The notes beneath the pieces were generated by a model. That model worked only from the letters and a program-made list of their open reading frames with translations, was not told the origin of the DNA and did not search any database. Made by a program: the position numbers and the translations under genes. 64,000 nt of DNA, from positions 74,236 through 138,235 of the forward strand of contig JBMZBC010000001.1 of the NCBI GenBank assembly GCA_049611965.1, in the 5' to 3' direction. Within the stretch, counting starts at the first letter, position 1. Every line of letters begins with the position of its first letter. Below, one piece after another: positions 9,191 through 17,658 of this stretch. Source of the stretch: UBA10364 sp049611965 (GTDB lineage: Bacteria; Bacteroidota; Bacteroidia; Flavobacteriales; Schleiferiaceae).

Positions 9191-10395
9191 TGAAAGAACC
9201 GCGTCTATTTCCAAACACGGTTGCAGGCGTCCTTGAGGCACTTGAAATGAGCTTTGGAAAGGGCATTTATGCAGATCGAGTAGTCGAAAGATTACTCAAG
9301 CAAAACAAAAAATGGGGCTCGCGAGATCGTAGTTTCGTCGCAGAGCATACCTATGAAATGGTGCGTTGGTGGGGCCTGTTATGGGCACTTTACCAGCGTG
9401 AATCTTCCACCAAACGAAAGGACTTGCAAAAGCTCTTCGGCATCTACTGGCAATGGAGAGGTTATACCCTCCCCGATTGGCCAAAGTTTGATGCGGTGCG
9501 AGATTTTCCGGTAAAAGAGCGCCTGGCACAATTAGATCGAATTCAAGATAAGGAGAGCTATGCTCATTGGTTCAATGAGCTTGCATCTAACCAATTGGGT
9601 GATAAATGGCCCGAGATTGCTCGCAACATGAACGTTCCCAATACGGTTAATATTCGTGTGAATACGCTCAAGGCTTCGACTGAAGAGGTTTTAGAAGAAT
9701 TGGAGGCTCATAACATTGAAGTGCATACGCATCCTGTGTTTGAAAATGCGTTTTATCTGGAAGGACGTCCTAGATTAAACAATATACCTGGATTTCAGAA
9801 TGGAAATTTTGAAGTTCAAGATGCCGGTTCTCAGCAAATAGGATATTTCTTGAACCCTTCCCCGGGTAGTACTACCATTGATGCCTGTGCAGGTGCAGGT
9901 GGTAAGACGCTGCTGCTCGGTGCGTTGATGCAGAATCAGGGTCAACTTATCGCTATGGATGTCGAAGGTCGGAAACTAGGCGAACTCAAGAAAAGAACGC
10001 AACGGAGCGGTTTAGATATTGTGGAGACTAGAGCTTGGGAAGAACCGAAAATTTTAGAAAAGCTTACTGAAAAAGCCGACTACCTCTTATTGGATGTCCC
10101 ATGTTCAGGAACAGGAGTCATCAAGCGAGAACCAGATACAAAATGGAAATTGCAGCCTGAGCATTTGGAGCGACTTGAGGGTGTTCAAGCCGATATACTT
10201 CAACGTTATCCAAGAATGCTCAAATCAGGTGGTACGCTCGTTTATGCGACCTGTAGTATTTTACCGATGGAAAATGGTCGTCAGGTACGACTGTTTTTGG
10301 AAAATAACGATGATTTTGAATTGGTCGAGGAACGTACTGTTGACCCTGGAGCCCATAATGACGGCTTCTACATGGCAAAAATGAAGAAGAAATGA
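9190..10395 (+). CDS. RsmB/RsmF-type RNA (cytosine-5-)-methyltransferase
   Basis: Methylates a cytosine in RNA, probably 16S rRNA. The 401-residue protein has an N-terminal NusB-like helical segment and a C-terminal Rossmann methyltransferase domain: QDAGSQQIG, then the SAM-binding DACAGAGGKTLLL. Both cysteines required by m5C RNA methyltransferases are present: Cys305 in DVPCSGTG and Cys355 in ATCSI; the two-cysteine mechanism therefore looks intact. It starts at TAATG overlapping the E1 gene and its TGA overlaps the murQ ATG (ATGA). Which position it modifies (m5C967-type or other) is not determinable, so no gene symbol is given. Confidence 0.9.
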   Translation: MKEPRLFPNTVAGVLEALEMSFGKGIYADRVVERLLKQNKKWGSRDRSFVAEHTYEMVRWWGLLWALYQRESSTKRKDLQKLFGIYWQWRGYTLPDWPKFDAVRDFPVKERLAQLDRIQDKESYAHWFNELASNQLGDKWPEIARNMNVPNTVNIRVNTLKASTEEVLEELEAHNIEVHTHPVFENAFYLEGRPRLNNIPGFQNGNFEVQDAGSQQIGYFLNPSPGSTTIDACAGAGGKTLLLGALMQNQGQLIAMDVEGRKLGELKKRTQRSGLDIVETRAWEEPKILEKLTEKADYLLLDVPCSGTGVIKREPDTKWKLQPEHLERLEGVQADILQRYPRMLKSGGTLVYATCSILPMENGRQVRLFLENNDDFELVEERTVDPGAHNDGFYMAKMKKK

Positions 10396-11204
10396 GGACG
10401 ACAGAACAGGATAGCTTGCATTCTAACTTAGATCAGAAGAGTGTCGCAGACCTAGTAAAAGGTATTAACGCCGAAGATCAGAAGGTGGCTCTTGCCGTAA
10501 ATGAGCAAATACCCTCCATTTCTGCATTCATTGAGGCTTTAGTGCCTCGTATGGAGCAAGGTGGACGCTTGTTCTACATTGGTGCAGGAACTTCGGGTCG
10601 ACTTGGAATTCTAGATGCCAGCGAATGCCCTCCCACTTTTGGCGTTAGTCATGATATGGTCATTGGCCTAATAGCCGGTGGTGATAGTGCCATTCGCAAG
10701 GCTGTTGAAAATGCTGAAGACAGCACCACTGGTGCCTGGGAAGATTTAAGGCAATACAATATCCAACCTATAGACACCGTCGTTGGTATTGCCGCTAGTG
10801 GAACTACACCTTATGTTATTGGAGGGATAGAAGCTGCAAATAAGCATGGTTTACTTACTGGTTGTATTACATGCAACGAAGGGAGTCCCGCAGGAAAGGT
10901 GGCTCAGCACGAGATTGCCGTAGTGGTCGGTCCTGAATTCCTTACAGGCTCTACACGAATGAAATCAGGTACTGCACAGAAGATGGTGTTGAATATGATT
11001 ACGACGGCTACCATGATCAAACTAGGGCGTGTGAAAGGCAACAAAATGGTGGACATGCAACTTTCTAACGATAAGTTGGTAGATCGTGGTACTCGAATGG
11101 TTGCTGAAGAACTTGATATCGAAAATGAATTGGCCCAGGAATTACTATTAAAACACGGTAGTGTAAGAGCTGCTGTAGATTCTTATAACAATGAACGGAA
11201 ATAA
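10392..11204 (+). CDS. murQ: N-acetylmuramic acid 6-phosphate etherase
   Basis: Cleaves the lactyl ether of MurNAc-6-phosphate to give GlcNAc-6-phosphate, a step in recycling of peptidoglycan-derived sugar. The 270 residues are typical in length and carry the SIS-domain features: FYIGAGTSGRLGILDASECPP near residues 57-76, IAGGDSAIRKAVE, GIAASGTTPYV, and the family segment LTGSTRMKSGTAQKM. The ATG overlaps the stop of the RNA methyltransferase gene by four bases, and the 3' end overlaps the next small gene by 14 bases, so all three are likely one transcript. Assignment is confident from motifs. Confidence 0.95.
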   Translation: MRTTEQDSLHSNLDQKSVADLVKGINAEDQKVALAVNEQIPSISAFIEALVPRMEQGGRLFYIGAGTSGRLGILDASECPPTFGVSHDMVIGLIAGGDSAIRKAVENAEDSTTGAWEDLRQYNIQPIDTVVGIAASGTTPYVIGGIEAANKHGLLTGCITCNEGSPAGKVAQHEIAVVVGPEFLTGSTRMKSGTAQKMVLNMITTATMIKLGRVKGNKMVDMQLSNDKLVDRGTRMVAEELDIENELAQELLLKHGSVRAAVDSYNNERK

Positions 11205-11412
11205 AAGCAATCAAGATCTCATCGTCGCTGGCCTCTTTCGATTGGCTTGGTCCTTCCCTTTTATATTCGTTGGACCGTCGCTTTATATCGGTAAAGGAAC
11301 GAGTGGTGCATGGTATTGGACTGCTTTGTCCATTGCCATCATGCTCGTAGCTGTATTTCTTGCTGTGAGTGGCCTACGCAAGGTAATGAGTGGCTTCTTC
11401 GACGGTAAGTAA
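11191..11412 (+). CDS. Small two-helix membrane protein, probably DUF6095-like
   Basis: Codes for 73 residues with two hydrophobic spans (about 18-34, SWSFPFIF..PSLYIG region, and 41-62, WTALSIAIMLVAVFLAV). It overlaps the 3' end of murQ by 14 bases. Small proteins of this pattern follow murQ in many Bacteroidota and are annotated as DUF6095; I recall that link but cannot verify it by search here. Its TAA abuts the convergent peptidase gene's stop with no intervening base. No function is known. Real gene status rests on overlap with murQ, sensible hydrophobicity and conserved-seeming placement. Confidence 0.65.
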   Translation: MNGNKSNQDLIVAGLFRLAWSFPFIFVGPSLYIGKGTSGAWYWTALSIAIMLVAVFLAVSGLRKVMSGFFDGK

Positions 11413-12978
11413 TTAGATCTTGAAGACCTGAGTGACCTGAATCTTTGAACCTCGGGTGATTTTCAAGAAATATGTACCCGCAGCGATGTACTCACCGGGC
11501 ACCCATCGAAATTGGTAGCGACGTCCTGTAATTATCTCACTCGCCACGATACGTCCATACATATCTCTTAATTCTAGCGAAATGTCTGTCGTATTGTCGT
11601 CCGGCAAGAAGAAGATTAGATGGTCTGGAAATGGGTTTGGATACACAGAAATCTCATTTCCTGGGTTTGAGCTCAAATAGAACCGAGCAAACTTCATATT
11701 TGGGATGCCGTATCCAATGCGCTCGTTCTTAGTGTAATAGTGCGAACTACTCACCTCCAAGGCTTTAATAACATCCTGCGCAGTAGCGCTGGGTGATGAC
11801 TCCCATAGACAGGCAGCAGCTCCTGCAATAATTGGTGAACTAAAACTGGTTCCATTAGCTGGAGTAATGGTCCCATCAGGTCGATACACATAGGCACCTT
11901 CTCCCCTTGCACATACATTGGGTTTAATACGGCCATCGGTCGTATATCCGCGTGAACTAAAACCGCTGACGATTCCGAATTGGTTTACGGATCCTACGGT
12001 GAGAACGCTATCTGCATCTGCGGGCATAGTGAGTTTATTCCATGCTCCTCCTCCGGCATTACCGGCACTTGTAACTACGAGCATTCCAGTCCTCGCTGCA
12101 GCTACTGCACCCAATGAGATGATACTCGTACGTCCGTCGAGGTCATCAACCGTATAATTATCATCAGGATCGTCAAATTCGCTATATCCCAGAGAGCTAT
12201 TGATGATATCCGCACCTATGGAATCTGCATATTCTGCCCCCGCAATCCAATTGTACATCTCCTCTGGCGTTTCACTGAGCTCCTTTTCTGTCTTCACCAG
12301 TACATATTTGGCAAATGGTGCCGTTCCAACAAAAACACCGTTTTTATCCGCAGCCATGGTACTTAGCACGGAGAAACCGTGCGAAGAACCTTGATACACA
12401 TTGGTCCCGCCTTCCACGAAGTTCCGTGTAGAAATGATCTGACCATAATCATTGAATTCAACTGTATTTGCGCCTACAAATCCGGCATCTAACACAGCAA
12501 TGACCATATCCGCACCTATATATCCAACATTATGTAAACCTTCAACTAGTGTAATTTGATGGGCTTGGTCGGCGGCTATACCGTGATCATAAACCGGATT
12601 GATTGAAGTCGTTGTGAACGTGTGTCCGCTTACGGGTACGATGTCTTTTACAAAACCTAGTTCCGATAACGCAACCACCTCTTCAGCCGTAGCCTCTACG
12701 TAAACACTATTAAGCCATTTTGAATGCCGACCTTGATAAGAAACGATGTCTCCGATAGCCTTTAGTCGATCTGAGGATATGGGTAAATCTGAGCGTTTTA
12801 CAGCAATATTTTGCTTTTCACGGCGCAGCAATGCTCTCTCAGACAAAAAATCTTCTGGATGCTGGAGCTTTTGAACGTTTTCTTTAGGGCTAAGAAAAAC
12901 GCTGTAAGAATAGGCTTCCTGAGCTTGTGCTGCGCTCAGAAAAAGCAAATATGCCATCACCATTCTTATGTACTTCAT
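11413..12978 (-). CDS. Secreted subtilisin-type (S8) serine protease with T9SS sorting domain
   Basis: A 521-residue exported protease. The N-terminal signal peptide ends after SAAQA. The subtilase catalytic triad is complete: Asp164 in VIAVLDAGF, His200 in GSSHGFSVL, and Ser378 in NGTSFSSP; Asn307 (SAGN) supplies the oxyanion hole. A propeptide-like region occupies about 22-130. The last ~80 residues start with VYPNPFPD and end in a lysine-rich strand, the type A C-terminal domain that directs proteins through the type IX secretion system to the surface. It is the last gene of a minus-strand run after mnmA (one base between), and its stop abuts the convergent small gene. Substrate is unknown. 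Confidence 0.9.
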   Translation of the reverse strand: MKYIRMVMAYLLFLSAAQAQEAYSYSVFLSPKENVQKLQHPEDFLSERALLRREKQNIAVKRSDLPISSDRLKAIGDIVSYQGRHSKWLNSVYVEATAEEVVALSELGFVKDIVPVSGHTFTTTSINPVYDHGIAADQAHQITLVEGLHNVGYIGADMVIAVLDAGFVGANTVEFNDYGQIISTRNFVEGGTNVYQGSSHGFSVLSTMAADKNGVFVGTAPFAKYVLVKTEKELSETPEEMYNWIAGAEYADSIGADIINSSLGYSEFDDPDDNYTVDDLDGRTSIISLGAVAAARTGMLVVTSAGNAGGGAWNKLTMPADADSVLTVGSVNQFGIVSGFSSRGYTTDGRIKPNVCARGEGAYVYRPDGTITPANGTSFSSPIIAGAAACLWESSPSATAQDVIKALEVSSSHYYTKNERIGYGIPNMKFARFYLSSNPGNEISVYPNPFPDHLIFFLPDDNTTDISLELRDMYGRIVASEIITGRRYQFRWVPGEYIAAGTYFLKITRGSKIQVTQVFKI

Positions 12979-12979
12979 T

Positions 12980-14167
12980 CTAATGGGCTATGGTTCCACT
13001 TCCTATTAATTCATCCTCCAAATACCACGCCGCAAATTGGCCCGGTGTAATGGCTTTTTCTGGTACATCAAACTCCATATATAGCGCTTCCTCCTTCTGG
13101 TGTAAGGTAATGTCCACCAAAGGTTGACGGTAACGTATACGTCCTCTATAACGAGCAGTTTGACCTATTTCGAGCCTAAAATCTTCGCGCACCCAGTGCA
13201 CTTCGTGGTTGTTAATCTTAAGTGCTGTTCTATACAAACCAGGGTGATCGTCGCCTTGTCCCACATAAATGGCATTATACTCGGTATTGACTCCGAGGAC
13301 AAAGAGTGGCTTTGGACTACCTCCAATGTTCAGTCCCTTGCGTTGGCCAACAGTGTAATAGTGTGCACCATTGTGGCGCCCTCGCTTCTTACCGTGCCTT
13401 GGATGAAATTCATACGGAGCTGCGGCCAATTCTAATGTACTTCTCTCGTTATCAAATAACTCTGCATCTGCAGGAATCTCCCACACATTGCCGGATTTAG
13501 GCTCTAATTTTTGCTGTAGGAAATCAGGTAAACGTACCTTTCCAATAAAACATAATCCTTGGCTGTCTTTCTTCTCAGCCGTTGCCAGTCCTGCTTCAGC
13601 AGCTATCTCGCGAACCTTAGACTTTTTCAAGTGTCCTATTGGAAACATCGCCTTGCTTAACTGCTCTTGATTCAGCTGACACAAAAAGTAACTCTGATCT
13701 TTATTCGGATCTAATCCTCCTAATAATCTATGGACTTGTAGTCCGTCTTTTTCGATAGTTTCCTTGCGCACATAATGTCCTGTGGCTACATAATCCGCAC
13801 CGATGGATATTGCGGTCTTTAAGAACAAATCGAATTTGATTTCACGGTTGCACAGCACATCTGGATTCGGAGTCCTGCCCTTCTCGTATTCGCCAAACAT
13901 ATAATCGACAATACGCTTTTGGTAGGGGCCGCTCATGTCAATAACTTGAAATGGAATACCGAGTTTGTCCGCAACAAGCATCGCATCGTTGCTGTCCTCA
14001 ACCCACGGGCATTCGTCGTGTATAGTGACACTTTCGTCTACCCAATTCCGCATAAATAAACCTATGACTTTGTAACCCTGCTCCTTGAGCAAGTAAGCCG
14101 TTACTGAGGAATCTACTCCTCCGCTTAGACCTACGACTACGGTAGTTTCAGCAATTGATTTACTCAT
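12980..14167 (-). CDS. mnmA: tRNA-specific 2-thiouridylase
   Basis: Adds sulfur to U34 of tRNA-Lys, -Glu and -Gln, using ATP to adenylate the base. From the ATG at 14167 it has 395 residues. The PP-loop SGGVDSS is near residues 15-21. Both functional cysteines are present (about Cys106 in VLCNREIKF and Cys206 in GLCFIGK), and DPNKDQSYFL and YYTVGQRKGL are classic MnmA segments. The start at 14167 was preferred over an ATG at 14188 because homologues begin close to the PP-loop; the gene overlaps the upstream YwqK-like gene by eight bases. A Bacteroidota-style insert DECPWVEDSNDA lies near residue 51. Confident. Confidence 0.95.
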   Translation of the reverse strand: MSKSIAETTVVVGLSGGVDSSVTAYLLKEQGYKVIGLFMRNWVDESVTIHDECPWVEDSNDAMLVADKLGIPFQVIDMSGPYQKRIVDYMFGEYEKGRTPNPDVLCNREIKFDLFLKTAISIGADYVATGHYVRKETIEKDGLQVHRLLGGLDPNKDQSYFLCQLNQEQLSKAMFPIGHLKKSKVREIAAEAGLATAEKKDSQGLCFIGKVRLPDFLQQKLEPKSGNVWEIPADAELFDNERSTLELAAAPYEFHPRHGKKRGRHNGAHYYTVGQRKGLNIGGSPKPLFVLGVNTEYNAIYVGQGDDHPGLYRTALKINNHEVHWVREDFRLEIGQTARYRGRIRYRQPLVDITLHQKEEALYMEFDVPEKAITPGQFAAWYLEDELIGSGTIAH

Positions 14168-14849
14168 CGTATTTCGTTTCACTTTCAAGTGTGCCGTATC
14201 GATATAACTCTTTCAAGACCACCTTGTTCTCTTCGAAATAAAACCAAGTACCGTGCTTTTTCCCATTGTGATAGGGACCTTTCGCTATGAGTTTGCCTTC
14301 TTCATCAAAGAACTTGCACTCCCCTTCTAATTGGCCCTCCTCATAGGTGCCTTTAGTACGCATAGTGCCATTGTCCCATTTTCGAATCCAACTGCCGTTT
14401 TCCTCGTCACCTACAAAGTCGATACGCTGACTAACCCTGCCGTTTTCCCAATAGGTCAATTGCTTTCCTTCAAGAACCCCCATTTTATAATCTTCACGCT
14501 GCGTCAATACACCGCTTCTAGAGTAATAGGTCCAAGTACTGTCTTTCAATTGCGCATTGTAGATCCCCTCAGCTTGAAGGACACCTGATTTATGGTACAG
14601 CTTTGCATACCCTATACCCGAAGTACCTCGATAAGTGATTTCAGACATCTTACCTCCTTCTCTTTCAAAATAATAAGTGAATGTTCCTACAGGTATATCG
14701 TTCTTAAAAGTACCCGTATATCTAGTTTTTCCACTCTCGTATTTCTTCACCCATTTGCCTTGTTTCTTGCCGGAGGCATCCGTAAAGTTTCCCTGTGCAT
14801 AAATAGACAGACTGCTAATGGCTATGAGGATTGTAAGAATCTTTTTCAT
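14160..14849 (-). CDS. Exported MORN/YwqK-type repeat protein
   Basis: A 229-residue protein with an N-terminal signal peptide (about 1-19) followed by a chain of roughly 20-residue repeats. Each repeat has a form close to G.W..Y...G....G.Y..G, for example GKWVKKYESGKTRYTG and GTWFYFEENKVVLK, the pattern of MORN-2/YwqK antitoxin-like repeats. In databases such proteins are labelled toxin-antitoxin YwqK family, but that name says little about Bacteroidota members, which are mostly exported. It is followed by mnmA with an eight-base overlap. An exact -7 box sits four bases before its ATG. No partner toxin is visible nearby. Role unknown. Confidence 0.8.
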   Translation of the reverse strand: MKKILTILIAISSLSIYAQGNFTDASGKKQGKWVKKYESGKTRYTGTFKNDIPVGTFTYYFEREGGKMSEITYRGTSGIGYAKLYHKSGVLQAEGIYNAQLKDSTWTYYSRSGVLTQREDYKMGVLEGKQLTYWENGRVSQRIDFVGDEENGSWIRKWDNGTMRTKGTYEEGQLEGECKFFDEEGKLIAKGPYHNGKKHGTWFYFEENKVVLKELYRYGTLESETKYDE

Positions 14850-14853
14850 ATTG

Positions 14854-14861
14854 CAAATTTA
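14854..14861 (-). promoter_or_regulatory. -7 box TAAATTTG, 4 bases before ATG of the YwqK-like gene
   Basis: On the minus strand TAAATTTG is followed by CAAT and then the ATG at 14849. It lies in the 17-base gap after the upstream gene, so the YwqK-mnmA-protease run can have its own, apparently leaderless, transcript. Confidence 0.5.
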
Positions 14862-14866
14862 GGCAC

Positions 14867-16300
14867 TTACCACAAGTGAACAGGCAAGGATTGAATTAGT
14901 TCCACACCAAAATATACGGGACTGTAGGTGCCTCCTGGGAAGTATTTTTGTCTGAGGTTCATTTTGAGATTTGATAGGGGGCCAATTTTACTTTCCACCT
15001 GTACTCCAGGTGCAATCATTAGGCCAGAACCCACCTCTATTCCACCACCACCAGCTATTCCAGATGTCAGGTCAACACCGTATCTAAACGTCTCGTCTTT
15101 TTTCATAAACGCTGCACTAAACAACCCCTCTGCATAAGCACCGTAACCACCACTGGCTGCCCAGAACGTATGACCATAGGCATCCAACGAATAATTCTCA
15201 TTACTCCATACCTCAATGCCTAGTCCCATAGCTATACCTGACATAGGATTATAAGGATTGCCGTTTCGATCTATGCCGGGAGAACGCTGTTGTCCCACTC
15301 CAGCCAACACTTTTAAGGCTGCCTCACGTGAATCCTCAACACTGTACTTACCTCCTCGATAATGAAAACCTAAGGAGCTTTTGAAATCCAGATGTCGGCT
15401 GTACGAAACAAACGGAATAGAAGCTTCATCGCTTAGCGCCGTCCATTGTCCTACGCTAAATTGATGCCCACCAAACTGCGCTCCAGCAGTTAACATAGTG
15501 GATATTCCACCACCTGTGTACACACCGCCACCACCGCCGGATCCAAGATGGGTACGTAAGAAAAGGCGTTGAGAAGGCGTGTTGAATCGTAACCCCATGG
15601 AATAATTCATGTACCCGTCAATATTGCCTAATGCACCTGCCCCTAGTTGCAGTTCAGCTCCAACGGTATGAATCGTGTTTAAATACTGCCCGACACGCAC
15701 ACCTGCATAGGCGCTTTGCACCGGTTCACTGTTGCGAGAAGCATCCTCCGGACCTAAGAACCAGAGACTAGTTATCAATTCAAAATAGGTGGGATAATAA
15801 TAGTTATGGTTACTATCGTCCATTACATACGGAAGTATATGTGTATAGCCTATAGATATATGATTTGAAGTAATGGCTCCTGAAGGAAAATTTATATGAT
15901 TATAGGCTACATCCACTATCCCGTATTTGCTCTTAACACTCATTCCCGCATACCCACGGTACATTAATCCATCGCCGTCAGGAGCGCCTGCACCCCCTCC
16001 AGAAGCTATCGATCCACCCAAATGAGCGAATAACCATGGACGTAAATATTGATATACACCTCCCGTAATCCCGAAGGCATAGAAACCACCATAATTACCC
16101 AAGACAGCACTTTGGGTCTCTAAACCGCCAGATATCAAGGTTTTGGTCTTCGTATAATCCTTGACTAACTCAAAGCGCTGGGTCACCCACATCATATTAT
16201 TGGAGGATTCCAACGGCTCAAACATGAGAGTCATGGAAGTCCCCTGACCCATAACGTATTGATGGGATACCACGAAAAATAGGAGCAACAACCTGCGCAT
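14867..16300 (-). CDS. Outer-membrane-type protein with three glycine motifs (copy A)
   Basis: A 477-residue exported protein with a signal peptide (about 1-18). The rest is rich in aromatic and glycine residues and in alternating hydrophobic patterns, typical of a beta-barrel or beta-rich surface protein. Three similar glycine clusters occur at about 100-111 (SGGGAGAPDGDG), 253-265 (GSGGGGGVYTGGG) and 413-426 (SGIAGGGGIEVGSG), some 155 residues apart, which indicates an internal threefold repeat. It ends with a short aromatic strand finishing in tryptophan, as expected of a barrel. The neighbouring gene encodes a relative with the same design, and its stop overlaps this start (TAATG). I do not recognise a named family. 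Confidence 0.7.
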   Translation of the reverse strand: MRRLLLLFFVVSHQYVMGQGTSMTLMFEPLESSNNMMWVTQRFELVKDYTKTKTLISGGLETQSAVLGNYGGFYAFGITGGVYQYLRPWLFAHLGGSIASGGGAGAPDGDGLMYRGYAGMSVKSKYGIVDVAYNHINFPSGAITSNHISIGYTHILPYVMDDSNHNYYYPTYFELITSLWFLGPEDASRNSEPVQSAYAGVRVGQYLNTIHTVGAELQLGAGALGNIDGYMNYSMGLRFNTPSQRLFLRTHLGSGGGGGVYTGGGISTMLTAGAQFGGHQFSVGQWTALSDEASIPFVSYSRHLDFKSSLGFHYRGGKYSVEDSREAALKVLAGVGQQRSPGIDRNGNPYNPMSGIAMGLGIEVWSNENYSLDAYGHTFWAASGGYGAYAEGLFSAAFMKKDETFRYGVDLTSGIAGGGGIEVGSGLMIAPGVQVESKIGPLSNLKMNLRQKYFPGGTYSPVYFGVELIQSLPVHLW

Positions 16301-17658
16301 TAGAATTGGGTATTAAAAGGAATATTAAAGGTCATGCCCAATTGCCACCCGTAAGTAGGAAATGCTTGAGAGGAATATACGTTGTAGATACCGCGACCTG
16401 TGATATCCCAATAATCGTTTACAGGTATTTCAAAACCAGCATTGACAAAAGCTAGCGCGGCAGCGCCCCATAGGTTAATCCCACCCCCTGCTCCGGCGCC
16501 CACCTGCGTCTCGACAAACCAAATGTTTGGCTGAAGTCGCAAGCCAAACAATCCTTCTGCATAGGCACCTCTACCGTCTGTAAAGGCCCAGTAACTCTCC
16601 CCCCGCAGCTGGACCATACCTTTTCTGTACAGTCGGAAAGCTATGCCTAGGTTTGAAAAGCCGTCTTCGCCGAGATACGTTCTGACCCCATTCTCAATGC
16701 TTAGATCCATGGGTAAATAGCCAATTTCGTTTTGAGTACTTGTGAAATTAAAATCGGTACCCAAATGAAGGCCGATAAATGAAAAGTAGAACGGTCCGTC
16801 CAAGCTTTTTAAAATTCCAGCGCTTCCGCCAATAAAGTATTGGTTGTGATGGTATTGTACCTCACCACCGGCACCATAGAGCAATCCACCGCCAGCAGGT
16901 GCTCGACCTCCACCGCCGGTACCAAAATTCACCTCGGTTAATAATCGCCATGCTCCAAACTGGTCCCAAAGGCCATAGCCACCATATACGTCCATATAAC
17001 CGCCTAAATCAGTCACCGCAGCAGTCAAGTATACACTTTGATAGGTCCTGTTCTGGAAGGAACGTCCTCCTACTCCGATGAAGCCAATGTTGCTGTTTCT
17101 TTCATTTAACGAACTGTATACTGTATTCGTAAAAAGCTGTGTATGAAAGGGTTTGAGCCCTTTCTGTTTAAAGTCAATCTGTTTATTGAGGCTGAAATAG
17201 GCGCTCGAACCTGTAATCACCCCAGTACTCACGTAACTATATTGTGCTCCCACACCTAAGGTGTAATTACCAAACTGCCTGTCTAATGTGGCAGCTGGAG
17301 TAACAAACCAGCCTGAACCATCATTGCTTTCAGCTCCTCCCCCTGTGGTGTACATTAATCGAGGATGAAAAGACCAATTATCTGTAAGACGCAACCTAGC
17401 ACCAGCATGGTATCCAAATGTGTAGTATCCAGCCCGAATACCAACCGCAGCGTTATTTAATCGGATACCGCCATAAATGGGTAGTGACGGATGATGAATA
17501 CTTACGCCCGTACCTATAAATCCTATGGGCTCTTTGGGCGCTTCATCTACAGTGAGATAGTCAAAGTTTATAGAAGTCATTTGCGCAAATCCCTGAACTG
17601 AGCCCATTATTAGACAAAGAATAGATAGTTTTGCCGAGATGAGGAATCTATTACGCAT
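16300..17658 (-). CDS. Outer-membrane-type protein with three glycine motifs (copy B)
   Basis: Paralogue of the adjacent downstream gene, 452 residues from the ATG at 17658, with a signal peptide ending near QGFAQ. Glycine clusters lie at about 105-116 (TGGGAESNDGSG), 246-258 (GTGGGGRAPAGGG) and 387-393 (GAGAGGG), about 141 residues apart; GAYAEGLF (364-371) is shared with copy A. C-terminal residues end in phenylalanine, the usual barrel signature. The frame stays open to 17754, but the added 32 residues are not signal-like, so the later start was chosen. With that start, its first 20 bases lie opposite the start of the gene at 17639. Role unknown; porin-like or surface-exposed barrel is an inference. 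Confidence 0.7.
   Translation of the reverse strand: MRNRFLISAKLSILCLIMGSVQGFAQMTSINFDYLTVDEAPKEPIGFIGTGVSIHHPSLPIYGGIRLNNAAVGIRAGYYTFGYHAGARLRLTDNWSFHPRLMYTTGGGAESNDGSGWFVTPAATLDRQFGNYTLGVGAQYSYVSTGVITGSSAYFSLNKQIDFKQKGLKPFHTQLFTNTVYSSLNERNSNIGFIGVGGRSFQNRTYQSVYLTAAVTDLGGYMDVYGGYGLWDQFGAWRLLTEVNFGTGGGGRAPAGGGLLYGAGGEVQYHHNQYFIGGSAGILKSLDGPFYFSFIGLHLGTDFNFTSTQNEIGYLPMDLSIENGVRTYLGEDGFSNLGIAFRLYRKGMVQLRGESYWAFTDGRGAYAEGLFGLRLQPNIWFVETQVGAGAGGGINLWGAAALAFVNAGFEIPVNDYWDITGRGIYNVYSSQAFPTYGWQLGMTFNIPFNTQF
17626..17633 (+). promoter_or_regulatory. -7 box TAGTTTTG, 5 bases before ATG at 17639
   Basis: Exact TAnnTTTG match located inside the coding region of the divergent copy B gene. The predicted transcription start falls on or just before the ATG. 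No -33 TTG at the usual distance was seen. Confidence 0.45.

Noticed and set aside
14160..14849. YwqK-like gene as part of a toxin-antitoxin pair
   Set aside because: It has a signal peptide and no toxin-like neighbour; the antitoxin label in databases comes from a distant family name only.
15000..17500. Repeated GGC/GGT-rich stretches in the two outer-membrane genes as DNA repeats or CRISPR-like units
   Set aside because: They are codons of the glycine motifs in reading frame, with no conserved direct repeat at DNA level and no regular spacers.
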